Part shown: positions 33,077-42,862 of the stretch, piece after piece
Layout of the letters: the number at the start of each line of letters is the position of its first letter
How positions within the stretch are numbered: the first letter of the stretch is position 1
Origin: Bacteroidaceae bacterium
Lineage (GTDB): Bacteria > Bacteroidota > Bacteroidia > Bacteroidales > Bacteroidaceae
Length of the DNA: 55,999 nucleotides
Assembly (NCBI GenBank): GCA_024398475.1
Contig: JAKSJB010000012.1
Coordinates: 1 to 55,999 of the forward strand
Reading direction: 5' to 3'
Notes under the pieces: model-generated
Told to the model about the DNA's origin: nothing
Database searches by the model: none
The model's input: only the letters and a program-made list of their open reading frames with translations
Translations under genes and position numbers: made by a program

Positions 33077-34240
33077 ATGAAAAAGATCATGCTTCTCGGC
33101 TCTGGTGAGCTTGGTAAGGAATTCGTAATAGCATGCAAGCGTAAGGGTATGTATGTTGTTGCATGTGATAAGTACAACAATGCACCTGCTATGCAGGTTG
33201 CTGATGAACGCGAGGTCTTCTCCATGCTCGATGGAGATGCTTTGATGGCAGCAGTAAAGAAACATAATCCAGACGTCATCGTTCCTGAGATTGAGGCTAT
33301 CCGTACAGAAAAACTCTATGAATGTGAACAAATGGGTATTCAGGTCACTCCTTCTGCACGTGCCGTAAACTTCACCATGAACCGAAAGGCAATACGTGAG
33401 TTGGCTCATACTGAACTGGGACTTAAGACTGCCAATTACAAGTATGCCAAGACTTTTGAGGAATTTGAGGCTGCTGCCAACGAAATCGGATATCCATTTA
33501 TCGTCAAGCCGCTAATGTCTTCTTCCGGACACGGACAGAGCAAGGTTGATTCTCCTGCAGAATTACAGCGTGCATGGGATGATGCCGTAGCAGGTGCCCG
33601 TGGCGATATCAAGGAAGTTATCGTTGAGCAGTTCATCAACTTTGACTATGAGATTACATTGCTTACAGTTACACAGAAAAACGGTCCAACATTGTTCTGC
33701 CGTCCAATAGGTCATGTTCAGAAGGGTGGTGACTATCGTGAAAGTTTCCAGCCAATGCCAATGGCGGATCAGCATCTGAAAGATGCACAGATGATGGCAG
33801 ATAAGGTAACTAAGGCACTTACCGGTGCAGGTATCTGGGGAGTTGAATTCTTTATTTCAAATAAGGATGGCGTATACTTCAGCGAATTGTCTCCTCGTCC
33901 ACATGACACAGGTATGGTTACGTTGGCAGGTACTCAGAACCTGTCAGAATTCGAATTACATTGCCGTGCCGTACTAGGACTTCCAATTCCTGAAATCACA
34001 CAGGAAAAGATTGGTGCCAGTGCTGTAATTCTTGCTCCAACAGCAACTCAGAATCCTCAGTATGAAGGAATGGAGGAAGTTTGCAAGGCAGAACGTACAT
34101 ATCTCCGTATCTTCGGAAAGCCAAATGCTCATGTCGGCCGCCGAATGGGTGTTGTTGTCTGCTATGACAAGTTAGGCGAAGACCTTAATGCCCTCCGTGA
34201 TAAATGTAAGTCACTTGCAGCAAAGGTAACAGTAAAATAA
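33077..34240 (+). CDS. purT: Formate-dependent phosphoribosylglycinamide formyltransferase
   Basis: A 387-residue ATP-grasp enzyme making formyl-GAR from GAR, formate and ATP in purine synthesis. The N-terminal Rossmann-like part ([13 protein letters not shown]) is followed by the ATP-grasp core ([53 protein letters not shown]) and a C-terminal domain with GRRMGVVVC. Length and motifs match PurT throughout. It is the last gene before a strong terminator and converges with recA. Confidence 0.96.
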   Translation: MKKIMLLGSGELGKEFVIACKRKGMYVVACDKYNNAPAMQVADEREVFSMLDGDALMAAVKKHNPDVIVPEIEAIRTEKLYECEQMGIQVTPSARAVNFTMNRKAIRELAHTELGLKTANYKYAKTFEEFEAAANEIGYPFIVKPLMSSSGHGQSKVDSPAELQRAWDDAVAGARGDIKEVIVEQFINFDYEITLLTVTQKNGPTLFCRPIGHVQKGGDYRESFQPMPMADQHLKDAQMMADKVTKALTGAGIWGVEFFISNKDGVYFSELSPRPHDTGMVTLAGTQNLSEFELHCRAVLGLPIPEITQEKIGASAVILAPTATQNPQYEGMEEVCKAERTYLRIFGKPNAHVGRRMGVVVCYDKLGEDLNALRDKCKSLAAKVTVK

Positions 34241-34255
34241 TCCTAGATAGCATAT

Positions 34256-34295
34256 AAAAAAGCGGAAGTCACATTATGATGACTTCCGCTTTTTT
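34256..34295. terminator. Bidirectional terminator between purT and recA
   Basis: A perfect 11-bp stem AGCGGAAGTCA (34261-34271) / TGACTTCCGCT (34280-34290), 8-nt loop, with T5 following on + and the equivalent A-run on the other side. Confidence 0.92.
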
Positions 34296-34370
34296 GTTTT
34301 GTGGTGTTTTGCTTTTTGTTACTTGTTGGAAAACAAAAATGTAAGTAAAGTAGCGGATAAGCATTATATT

Positions 34371-35387
34371 TTATGCTTCTGCAGTATCTAGTTGCTTTCC
34401 GCCAAGTTGCTCCATAATCAGACTTTCAAGTTCTGCAGCCAATTCCGGATTGTCTTCAATCAGTTTCTTCGTGGCTTCGCGTCCCTGTGCAAGTTTGCTT
34501 TCATTGTAACTGAACCAACTTCCGCTCTTCTTAAGTATTCCTAATTCTACACCCACGTCGATGATTTCACCACTTCGTGAGATACCCTGACCGAACATGA
34601 TGTCGAATTCACACTTACGGAATGGTGGTGCAACCTTGTTCTTCACAATCTTTACCTTTACGGTATTTCCGATAGCCTCGTCTCCGTTCTTGATAGTTTC
34701 CTTTCGACGGATGTCAATTCGTACGGAAGAATAGAACTTGAGCGCATTACCACCTGTAGTGGTTTCAGGATTGCCGAACATTACACCAATCTTCTCGCGC
34801 AACTGGTTGATGAAGATACATGTGGTGTTGGTACGGCTGATGGTTGCTGTGAGTTTGCGAAGTGCCTGACTCATAAGTCTTGCCTGGAGTCCCACCTTGT
34901 TGTCACCCATCTCGCCTTCGATTTCAGCCTTAGGAGTAAGGGCCGCAACAGAGTCTATTACTACGATGTCGACTGCAGCAGAACGAATCAGTTGGTCTGC
35001 AATTTCCAATGCCTGTTCTCCGTTGTCTGGCTGTGAAATCAACATATCATTGGTATTGACACCCAACTTCTGTGCATAGAATCTGTCGAATGCGTGTTCT
35101 GCATCGATGAATGCAGCAATTCCTCCGCTTTTCTGACACTCAGCAATGGCATGTATTGCGAGTGTTGTCTTTCCGGATGATTCTGGACCGTAGATTTCGA
35201 TGATACGTCCTTTTGGATAACCACCTACGCCCAATGCTGCGTTAAGTCCGATACTTCCGGTTGGTATCACGTCAACGTGTTCGATGTTTTCTTCACCCAT
35301 CTTCATGATACTGCCTTTGCCGAAATCCTTCTCTATCTTTGCCATTGCCATTTGCAATGCCTTGAGTTTTTCGCTGTTTGCTTCCAT
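34371..35387 (-). CDS. recA: Recombinase RecA
   Basis: A 338-residue DNA-dependent ATPase that forms filaments on single-stranded DNA, drives strand exchange and activates the SOS response. Walker A is GPESSGKT (67-74), Walker B is VVIDSVAAL, loop L1 includes EGEMGDN, and loop L2 contains [15 protein letters not shown]. The length is normal for Bacteroidota. It stands alone with its own promoter; I saw no LexA-type box, in keeping with many Bacteroidota. Confidence 0.98.
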   Translation of the reverse strand: MEANSEKLKALQMAMAKIEKDFGKGSIMKMGEENIEHVDVIPTGSIGLNAALGVGGYPKGRIIEIYGPESSGKTTLAIHAIAECQKSGGIAAFIDAEHAFDRFYAQKLGVNTNDMLISQPDNGEQALEIADQLIRSAAVDIVVIDSVAALTPKAEIEGEMGDNKVGLQARLMSQALRKLTATISRTNTTCIFINQLREKIGVMFGNPETTTGGNALKFYSSVRIDIRRKETIKNGDEAIGNTVKVKIVKNKVAPPFRKCEFDIMFGQGISRSGEIIDVGVELGILKKSGSWFSYNESKLAQGREATKKLIEDNPELAAELESLIMEQLGGKQLDTAEA

Positions 35388-35425
35388 ATTATTCCTAATT
35401 GTTTTTTTGTTCTTATTTCCGTTTA

Positions 35426-35455
35426 CAAAGTTATGAATTAATTATGAAATACAAA
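35426..35455 (-). promoter_or_regulatory. recA promoter
   Basis: On the - strand TTTG (35452-35455), 18 nt, TAACTTTG (35426-35433), giving a leader of about 30 nt. Confidence 0.7.
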
Positions 35456-35524
35456 ACTATTTTGTGAATATTGAATGCAATTTTTTCCGAATTCATGCTA
35501 CTGGGAAATAGTAGTACTTGTATG

Positions 35525-35564
35525 AAATAAAAAAGTACTGGCAACGATAGGCGTTCCAGTACTT
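35525..35564 (-). terminator. Terminator of the fasciclin/SusCD operon
   Basis: On the - strand AAGTACTGG/CCAGTACTT (35556-35564 with 35533-35541) encloses a 14-nt loop and is followed by TTTTTTATTT. It lies 25 bp after the last SusD stop and marks the end of the seven-gene unit. Confidence 0.88.
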
Positions 35565-35589
35565 CTTTCGTTATGTATGTTCTTGATTG

Positions 35590-37638
35590 TTATTTTTCAA
35601 ATACAGGTAAGGACAGATACCAATTCTTCGGTTCTTTGAGCTTTTCGTAAAGTTCAGTATTGATTTTTCCTTCGTTTATATCCTTATAAGTATTGATACG
35701 TATGTCTCGGCTCGCAATTTTGTTTGCTAACCACTCTTTACCATTCTCTCCTGCATTAATCTTATGGTTGGCAATGCGTACGAGGTCAGTAAACCGATAA
35801 CCTTCGAAGGCAAGTTCGAGTGCAAGTTCGTCAACAATGAGGTTTTCGACTGCAGATATTGCTTCGGACTTGATTTCAGGTCGGAATCCCTGTGCAAGGA
35901 TGAGACGTGAATAGTCATAGCAAATACTGTCGCTGTAACCGGAAATATTTGTTCTGACGTTTGAATTAGTCTGTCCAGGCCAAGAACCATAGCCGCAACC
36001 ACGTGCATGAATACCAAAGTTGCCATTCCATGAGTCTCCGGTGAAATCCAGGTAGAAGTTCTTCAGTTCAAGACTGTCAACATAATACATGGCTCCGAAG
36101 TTGTTAAGTTTTAGATAAGGTATAGTATCGCTTACATAGATTATATCCCCGTCTTCAGTCAATAAAGTATCACCTTCGGAAGTAATACCTGGATGAATTT
36201 CATATTTTATTGCAGGTACAGGCATATTGTTTGAACACAATCCGTCCTTGAGTATTGCAAATGCCATCTCTGGGAAGCCTGAGCGATTTACGGCTTCAGC
36301 CAGTCTTAACCACACGAGTGTCTTGCGATAGATAGGTATAGTATAAAAGAATGTGTTGCCAATAGCAGCCTTACTGCAAAGTTCATATGGTTCACTTTCA
36401 TGTGAGTACTCATCAATAGAAAATCCATAGCGTGCGTCTCCGCTTTCGTATTCAACCCGTGTCGGTACAGTCGTAGCATCGTCATAATAGATGAAAGACT
36501 GGGATTTATTTACTGTATAATAGGCTCCGGATGGAGCAGTCTGGCTCTTGAAATTTGGAGAAACCGTAATGGCTCCGGATGATGAAGATTCATCACTGCC
36601 TTCTGTTGTATTGGTGTGTTGGCTTGAAGTCGGTGTATATCCATAGATATCGGCAACACGTGTAAGCATGGTCCCGAACTGTCGGTTTGCGCTGCTTGGA
36701 ATTATTGTTATGCAGTCATTGCTGCTGTTGTTTGTGTAAACACCAGCCCAACGCCCCCATTCCTCACCGCTGCTGACGTTGCGATATGAATACTCTTCAC
36801 TTGAATTGCGGCTCTTTGACTTTACGGCTTCACAATACTGTGTAGTAGTAATACTTGCAGTCTTATTCAGATAATCATAATAGTATTGTGCTGCAGTTCG
36901 GTAGTCGGTCTCATTCTTGCCACGTAATAAATACATATCTCCAAGAACAAGTCGTAGGGGAATGATTGCCTTTTGAGTAGCAATCTGTACAGCACCGTTA
37001 TCCCATTGTTTGTAGTTTGGATATTTTGTATCGATGAACTCCAATATTCCTGTTTCAAGAATTCTTTCAATGAGATTGTCCTTGTTTACAAGATTTTCTG
37101 AAAAATTGAATTTATCAATAATATCAAGTGATTCGATAGGTTCCAGGATAAATGGCACTTCACCATAATTTTGTACTAGTTGCAGATAAGTCCATGCCCG
37201 TATTATCTGAACCTGTGCATATTCCGGAATCATGTATTTAATATTGCTTTTTACCATTGATGTATCAGCATTCGCAATATACAGGTTGCAGTTGTTGATT
37301 ACGTTGTAGTAATCACGAATGTTCAGCATAGAACAACTTCCGTCCTGAGGATTATCGAAGTTTGCAATGGCATGAATGGTGTCAGTAGCATATTGTGTGG
37401 TACTTACCAAATCTCCACGTAGTTCACCGAGAAGGACCTGGCGTTCAGCAATATCCTGTAAACATGTGAGTATACCAAAATATGAGTATACCGTATCATT
37501 GGCATTTTCATAGATTTTGTCATCAGTACTTACGGTAAGCATGTCTTCACAGGACGTCAGCATTCCGACAGAACACATCATTGTAGTACACATGGCCAAT
37601 GCCGTAAGTCTTTTTGCCATTTTATTTATATTGTTCAT
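35590..37638 (-). CDS. SusD/RagB-family outer-membrane lipoprotein (second pair)
   Basis: A 682-residue surface lipoprotein: the lipobox MLTSC puts the acylated Cys at residue 30, followed by acidic residues (EDML) typical of lipoproteins exported to the cell surface. The N-terminal SusD features (ELRGDLVSTT; NDTVYSYFGILTCLQDIAERQ; NVINNCNLYIANAD) and TPR-like helices are clear, and the C terminus has the LALEFAFEGYRFTDLVRI motif expected in RagB/SusD. It acts as the lid that delivers a ligand to the SusC barrel encoded just upstream. A large Ser-rich insertion (about 345-370) is present. It is the final gene of the operon, 83 bp after the SusC gene; the ligand is unknown. Confidence 0.92.
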   Translation of the reverse strand: MNNINKMAKRLTALAMCTTMMCSVGMLTSCEDMLTVSTDDKIYENANDTVYSYFGILTCLQDIAERQVLLGELRGDLVSTTQYATDTIHAIANFDNPQDGSCSMLNIRDYYNVINNCNLYIANADTSMVKSNIKYMIPEYAQVQIIRAWTYLQLVQNYGEVPFILEPIESLDIIDKFNFSENLVNKDNLIERILETGILEFIDTKYPNYKQWDNGAVQIATQKAIIPLRLVLGDMYLLRGKNETDYRTAAQYYYDYLNKTASITTTQYCEAVKSKSRNSSEEYSYRNVSSGEEWGRWAGVYTNNSSNDCITIIPSSANRQFGTMLTRVADIYGYTPTSSQHTNTTEGSDESSSSGAITVSPNFKSQTAPSGAYYTVNKSQSFIYYDDATTVPTRVEYESGDARYGFSIDEYSHESEPYELCSKAAIGNTFFYTIPIYRKTLVWLRLAEAVNRSGFPEMAFAILKDGLCSNNMPVPAIKYEIHPGITSEGDTLLTEDGDIIYVSDTIPYLKLNNFGAMYYVDSLELKNFYLDFTGDSWNGNFGIHARGCGYGSWPGQTNSNVRTNISGYSDSICYDYSRLILAQGFRPEIKSEAISAVENLIVDELALELAFEGYRFTDLVRIANHKINAGENGKEWLANKIASRDIRINTYKDINEGKINTELYEKLKEPKNWYLSLPVFEK

Positions 37639-37721
37639 ATTTTTATAATGAGTTTTCTTGTTTTAGGTTCCTATGTTGTTACATAGAGACCCTTTCATTT
37701 GATTATTCAATTCACGGATTG

Positions 37722-40700
37722 TTATAGATTGAGTTTGATTCCTATATTGAAACTTCTGTTGGAAGGAAGCATACCGGTATCTATTCCCTGGTAGAGGATG
37801 TTTCCGGAACATGAAGACTCCGGATCATTGCCTGAGTACTTGGTGATGGTGAATAGATTGTTTGCCTCTGCCCAGATTGTAATTCCCTGCATCCAACTCA
37901 ATGATACAGGGAGTTGGTAAGTCAGACGTACATTCTTCAGTTTGAGAAAACTACCGTCTTCAATCCATCGGTCAGAGAACCGTTCATTGTTTACCCAACT
38001 GTCGCTGTTCTGGGTGCAGGCTCGTGGCATGTCGGTCTGCTGTCCTTCACAGGTCCATCTATTGACAGTTGCAATACTTTGGTTGTAGAAACCATTGAGG
38101 CTTTCCAATTGACTGCGCTGATAGTTGTAGATGTCATTGCCGAGAGAATACTTGAATGTAAAGTCGAGTGCAAACTTACCCAATATGAAATTCGTGTATA
38201 TGTTTCCATAGATATCAGGGTTGGGATCACCGATGATAGTCTTGTCGGCATCATCAATGAAACCATCATTTGTGATATCAGTAAAACGAATGTCGCCGGC
38301 GTTGAAGTTGTTGTACGGTCTGCTTTGAATACCGGTAGGATACTGTAGGTATCCATTCTTGCCTGCCTGAGATGCTTCTGCATCAGTAGCGAAAACACCA
38401 TTGGTCCTATATCCAAAGAATACACCTGCAGGGTTGCCTACGCTTGTAAGGATTTCACCGCCATATACTTTTGCAATATAACTATCTTCAGGGAGCGACG
38501 TAATCTTGTTCTTGTAATGGCCGAGAGTTGCGCCGAGTTGCCACTTAAATGACTTTGAATTGATAATTATCGTATTGATATTTACTTCAGCACCGATATT
38601 TCTAAGAGCACCTCCATTGCACCAATATGTGTCAAGACCTGCGAGGTAGTTGATTGATTTAGGTGTAATCAGGTTGTCTGTGTTGCTGACGTAAACATTG
38701 AGCCCCGCCTGAATGCGGTTGTTGACAAATGAACCATTAATGCCAAAGTTCCATCGCTTGGTTGTTTCCCATTGTAGTTTTGGATTTTCAATGTTCTTCA
38801 GTTGAAGACCAATAGCAGACTTTAGGAATGTAGTTGCCTGATAATATGTACGGCTGGCAGAATAGTCGATATTGTCATTTCCCGTAATGTCATAACCGGC
38901 GGTCAGTTTAAGGTAATTGATACCGTTGGTTTTCTTCATCCAAGGCTCATTGGTGATAACCCATCCGAACTGTATAGAAGGGAATATACCCCATGTGACA
39001 CCGAACATCTTAAGGCCTTCATCACAATCATTGCCAAAACGTGATGAACTTTCAGCAGTAACCGTTGCATCAACAATATATGTATTCTTATATGCATAAT
39101 TTGCATGAGCATAGTATGCAAGGTTTTTCCATGCATCATTTGTTCCGTCCACGACAGGATAACTGTCAGTACTCTTGTTGTCAGGCATCTTGTCGCTGCC
39201 GCTTCCCGGAATATTATATCCGGTTTCGTAGTTGTCGGTAAATGAGTTTGATGTAAAACGGAAACCTCCGAATACAGCGATATCGTGTTTGCCGTAGTTG
39301 TTGGCCCAATTGAGTCTTAGGTCTTCATAGAGAGACGTCTCCTTGTCGAAGAGGCTCTTCTTTACACCTGTAACGTCACCCATATCCTTGAGATTGTAGA
39401 CAGGAATACCAGCAATTGGCAAATAGTATTTTTCGCTTGCTCTGTTGAGTTGATATGCAAATCGGTTGGTAAGGAATAAATGACGGTTGATCTGCCATTT
39501 AGGCATTACGTTGAGATTGAACTGAGTGACCTCCTGATTGTTCTTGTTTACGGCATCGCCGTTCTTGAGAATCCAGTAAGGATTGGCAAGTGCGGTGTTT
39601 GTTCCGTAACGTGAAGCAAAGTCGAAGGGATAATTGTCATCATCGTAGTTCTTGCCAGAATATACAGATGAAAGATGAAGTTTTGCATCATCACCTGTAT
39701 AGTAATTGAATTTGCTCAGGAATGGAGTCTGAATCAATCCGAGTACGTTAGGTGATGAAATAGGACTGTCTGCATAACTTTCAGCCCAACCATTGTCACG
39801 TAGGTCATACGAAAGTCGGCTGTACGACACGTCCAGTTGCGTACTTAAATTTCTGATGAGGTTGATATCTGTATTAAATCGGATGTTAAGGCGGTTGAAG
39901 TCATTGTCTTTAGCTGTAGCCTGTGATTGTGAATATCCCAATGAAAGGTTATACATTGCAACATCGTCACCACCTTGAACATTGACCTTATAATTCTGAG
40001 TGAATGCATTTCGGTATAATCCATCAGACCAATCCGTATCGTTGTGGTACATTGGATACCAATAATACTGCGGATTGTCATTTAAGAACGGAATAGAAGT
40101 ATTTACGGTAGAATGCTCAATACCGTATTCCGTAGTACCGATAAGTTCGCTTGTGTAGTTTCTGTATTGACTGGCATTCAAGACCTTTGTACTTTTGGGA
40201 GTCAGTTCAAATCCTCCAAAAACAGAAAGGTTGATGCTTGTCGCCATACTATGTCCACGTTTTGTAGTGATGATGACAGCTCCGTTTGCGCCACGGGAAC
40301 CATAAAGGGCAGTAGCATTCTTTAAGACCTGTACATTTTCAATATCTTCTGGATCTATTGCAGCAAGCACATTGTTGAAAAATCCATTATGGATGGATGT
40401 CCTGTCCAATTGCATATCCATGATGATACCATCAAGAATAACCAAAGGCTGTGAATTGAGGTTAAGGGAATTGATGCCTCTTATGAACATTGCAACACCT
40501 TGTCCGGGAATACCACAGCGGTTAATCGTTCTGATATCTCCTCCAAGCATGTTTTCAATACTGCCGTCAACCGACAGAACACTGGCATTTTCAATACTGA
40601 CGGATTTTTCAGCAGTAACAGATGTCTCCTTGCTGTATATGCTGTTGAATTTACTGCTGTACATAAAGACCGTAGGCACGGTCATTCCATCGTATGCAAC

Positions 40701-41081
40701 CTGGATGTCGTTATATTCAGGAGCAGATACAAACAGGGAGGTAGCGAAAGTCGGCACCTTGATTGTGTACTTACCTTCTTCGTCAGTAAGTGCAGAATAG
40801 CGGTTATTATTGAACGCCTGAATGTGGGCTCCGACAATAGGTTGTCTTGTTGCTGCGTCAAGAACCCTTCCTCTGATTTCCTGCATAGAGTATTTCGGCG
40901 ATTTCTTGAGTAAATTCTGAGCCTGCGTTTTATTGGTTGCTACAGAGTCGGCTGTTTCCTGGGCATTTACCATACCGCAGTTGGCAAACATGGTGATTGT
41001 TAATAAGCCAATGTGCCACTGTCTTGTGAATTTAGGCAACCCACAACCCTTATATAGTGTTAATATATTATTCTGTTTCAT
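37722..41081 (-). CDS. SusC/RagA-family TonB-dependent transporter (second pair)
   Basis: A 1119-residue outer-membrane beta-barrel. After a long signal peptide (ending VNAQ) comes a carboxypeptidase-regulatory-like Ig domain (EIRGRVLDAATRQPIVGAHIQAF). The plug follows, with the SusC signature near NVQVLKNATALYGSRGANGAVIITTKRG, and a barrel that ends in a C-terminal aromatic/aliphatic strand (SFNIGIKLNL). No STN signalling domain is present, so transcriptional signalling through an anti-sigma factor is unlikely. An ATG seven codons upstream (41102) is also possible. It starts right after the third FAS1 lipoprotein gene and pairs with the SusD downstream. Confidence 0.94.
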   Translation of the reverse strand: MKQNNILTLYKGCGLPKFTRQWHIGLLTITMFANCGMVNAQETADSVATNKTQAQNLLKKSPKYSMQEIRGRVLDAATRQPIVGAHIQAFNNNRYSALTDEEGKYTIKVPTFATSLFVSAPEYNDIQVAYDGMTVPTVFMYSSKFNSIYSKETSVTAEKSVSIENASVLSVDGSIENMLGGDIRTINRCGIPGQGVAMFIRGINSLNLNSQPLVILDGIIMDMQLDRTSIHNGFFNNVLAAIDPEDIENVQVLKNATALYGSRGANGAVIITTKRGHSMATSINLSVFGGFELTPKSTKVLNASQYRNYTSELIGTTEYGIEHSTVNTSIPFLNDNPQYYWYPMYHNDTDWSDGLYRNAFTQNYKVNVQGGDDVAMYNLSLGYSQSQATAKDNDFNRLNIRFNTDINLIRNLSTQLDVSYSRLSYDLRDNGWAESYADSPISSPNVLGLIQTPFLSKFNYYTGDDAKLHLSSVYSGKNYDDDNYPFDFASRYGTNTALANPYWILKNGDAVNKNNQEVTQFNLNVMPKWQINRHLFLTNRFAYQLNRASEKYYLPIAGIPVYNLKDMGDVTGVKKSLFDKETSLYEDLRLNWANNYGKHDIAVFGGFRFTSNSFTDNYETGYNIPGSGSDKMPDNKSTDSYPVVDGTNDAWKNLAYYAHANYAYKNTYIVDATVTAESSSRFGNDCDEGLKMFGVTWGIFPSIQFGWVITNEPWMKKTNGINYLKLTAGYDITGNDNIDYSASRTYYQATTFLKSAIGLQLKNIENPKLQWETTKRWNFGINGSFVNNRIQAGLNVYVSNTDNLITPKSINYLAGLDTYWCNGGALRNIGAEVNINTIIINSKSFKWQLGATLGHYKNKITSLPEDSYIAKVYGGEILTSVGNPAGVFFGYRTNGVFATDAEASQAGKNGYLQYPTGIQSRPYNNFNAGDIRFTDITNDGFIDDADKTIIGDPNPDIYGNIYTNFILGKFALDFTFKYSLGNDIYNYQRSQLESLNGFYNQSIATVNRWTCEGQQTDMPRACTQNSDSWVNNERFSDRWIEDGSFLKLKNVRLTYQLPVSLSWMQGITIWAEANNLFTITKYSGNDPESSCSGNILYQGIDTGMLPSNRSFNIGIKLNL

Positions 41082-41111
41082 ATATTTATGTTCATTAATC
41101 ATTATACGATA

Positions 41112-42827
41112 TTACTCCTTTGCCACAAGTACAATCTTGTCAATCCACATTTCTCGAGTATAGGTGGAAATTTCCTTAGATGACACCTGTACGGCAATTT
41201 TGAGTGTTGGGTAGAAATCCAATCCGTAACAACAGGTAGGTAATGAGAAATCCTGTGCTACGAGAATACTGTCAACAAGAACGTTTTCTTCGATGTTTGG
41301 AGGAAAATTGGTGAAGGTATTGCTCTTGTCTGCATGGATATTACCTTCTGTAGGTTTTAGCGTGGTGGAAGTCTGTGAGGATCTCTTTCCGTCAAAATAG
41401 GAAATGGAAACCTTGAACTTGGTCGGCATGTTGGCATTGGTGTTATATGCCATAAGCACATAAATGTCGTATTTGCATGATAATGTATTCGCCAACTTGA
41501 ATGTAACTTCAGGATTAACGGATGGAGATGATTGGACAACACGTACAATCGTAGTTTTTAGAAGACTGTCTCCTGCTGTTTCCGTAACCATTGTAGGTGC
41601 TAGGGTACATCTATTTGAATTTTCCACGTTGTAGCCTTGCTCCGCTTCAATCTTAATGTCCTGTGCCCAAGTATCGCTAGGCCTATATTCAAAAGAGTCA
41701 ACAACATAGGCATAGCCATTGCTGAGGGTTTCAGGTTTTGCATTATTGAAGATGTCAACAACCAACGGCTGCTCGAATACATTGCGTACAGTACTTTCGA
41801 GTGAATCACAGTCAGCCGGATTGTTTATGTTGAAAGGCTTAGCCTGATACTTCGCATTGAATACAAGATTTTCACAGATTGCATTCTTTGAATAGAGGTT
41901 TGTAATAGAGTCAACCTCTGCCTCGGTGAATTTCTTTGACAGAGTAGTTGATGATTCATTTCCCTCTTCATCAACAGTAGTCATAGTCTGCGTATAGTTA
42001 TTCATGTATTTGAAGTACGCACTGGTCTTTTTGAGAGCATTTTCCCATGCGTTATTGTCAGGCATGACCATGGCGAATACACTGTCCTCGCAAGTTAGAT
42101 CTGCCGACATCATATGGAAATAGTCATTATATAGATGGGTAACAGAATCCACCCAGGTAATATTGCCGTTTACAGTTGGACCTTGCGTACTGCTGTATTC
42201 ATCGAAATCCAGTTTCTCATATCGCTTAAGGAAAGTCTTCAGTGAATCCAGTTTAGGGTTGCGCCCGATATATTCGTATATATTCGGCATATATTCAATA
42301 GCACCATCAATAATATGCAGCACACCATTGCTGCAACCAATGTTTGGTGTTGAAATCTTATTTCCGCCGATCATTGCATTTGGACAGTCAAAAACGGTTG
42401 TTTTGCTGTTGTATAGATTCAGTAAGACAGAGTCGGAACTGTTGAGAATTCTGTTATATCGTGTCATGTGATTCTGAATCAGTTCCTTTTCCACAATATA
42501 AGGATTGGTTTCCAATAAATTCTCATAAAAGGAATGGTCGAAGGAACCATTCTTTGGCGCCCATATTGTAAAGTGCTGGTCATGGTCCAATAATTCGGAG
42601 TACTTTACAGGGGTAGGATTGCCTTCGGATTTAGACACGTAAACCATATCCAATAGATTTGCAAAATCCGACAACTCAGGATTTGAACTGATTTGTTTCC
42701 ATAAAGTCTGTTGCCCGAGAACATCTTCATTAATGTCAAAATGTTCATCGCTGCAACTTATTATTGTGAAAGCCATAATGAAGAGTAGGGCTCCCTTGAA
42801 TATCAACTGTAATATTGTTGTTTTCAT
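41112..42827 (-). CDS. FAS1 (fasciclin) domain lipoprotein with C-terminal beta domain
   Basis: A 571-residue predicted surface lipoprotein: the signal peptide ends IISC (Cys25), followed by SDEHFD. The first FAS1 domain (about 40-190) shows FTIWAPKNGSF (box 1) and GVLHIIDGAIEYMP (box 2). A second FAS1-like segment begins near VFAMVMPDNNAWENAL. The C-terminal 180 residues (from about IKIEAEQGYNVEN) look like a beta-sandwich with no named family. In-frame ATGs exist at 42842 and 42869; 42827 gives the best signal peptide. FAS1 domains mediate adhesion or ligand binding elsewhere. Confidence 0.85.
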   Translation of the reverse strand: MKTTILQLIFKGALLFIMAFTIISCSDEHFDINEDVLGQQTLWKQISSNPELSDFANLLDMVYVSKSEGNPTPVKYSELLDHDQHFTIWAPKNGSFDHSFYENLLETNPYIVEKELIQNHMTRYNRILNSSDSVLLNLYNSKTTVFDCPNAMIGGNKISTPNIGCSNGVLHIIDGAIEYMPNIYEYIGRNPKLDSLKTFLKRYEKLDFDEYSSTQGPTVNGNITWVDSVTHLYNDYFHMMSADLTCEDSVFAMVMPDNNAWENALKKTSAYFKYMNNYTQTMTTVDEEGNESSTTLSKKFTEAEVDSITNLYSKNAICENLVFNAKYQAKPFNINNPADCDSLESTVRNVFEQPLVVDIFNNAKPETLSNGYAYVVDSFEYRPSDTWAQDIKIEAEQGYNVENSNRCTLAPTMVTETAGDSLLKTTIVRVVQSSPSVNPEVTFKLANTLSCKYDIYVLMAYNTNANMPTKFKVSISYFDGKRSSQTSTTLKPTEGNIHADKSNTFTNFPPNIEENVLVDSILVAQDFSLPTCCYGLDFYPTLKIAVQVSSKEISTYTREMWIDKIVLVAKE

Positions 42828-42862
42828 ACTTTTGTCAGTCATTACGTTTGTTCTATGAAAAA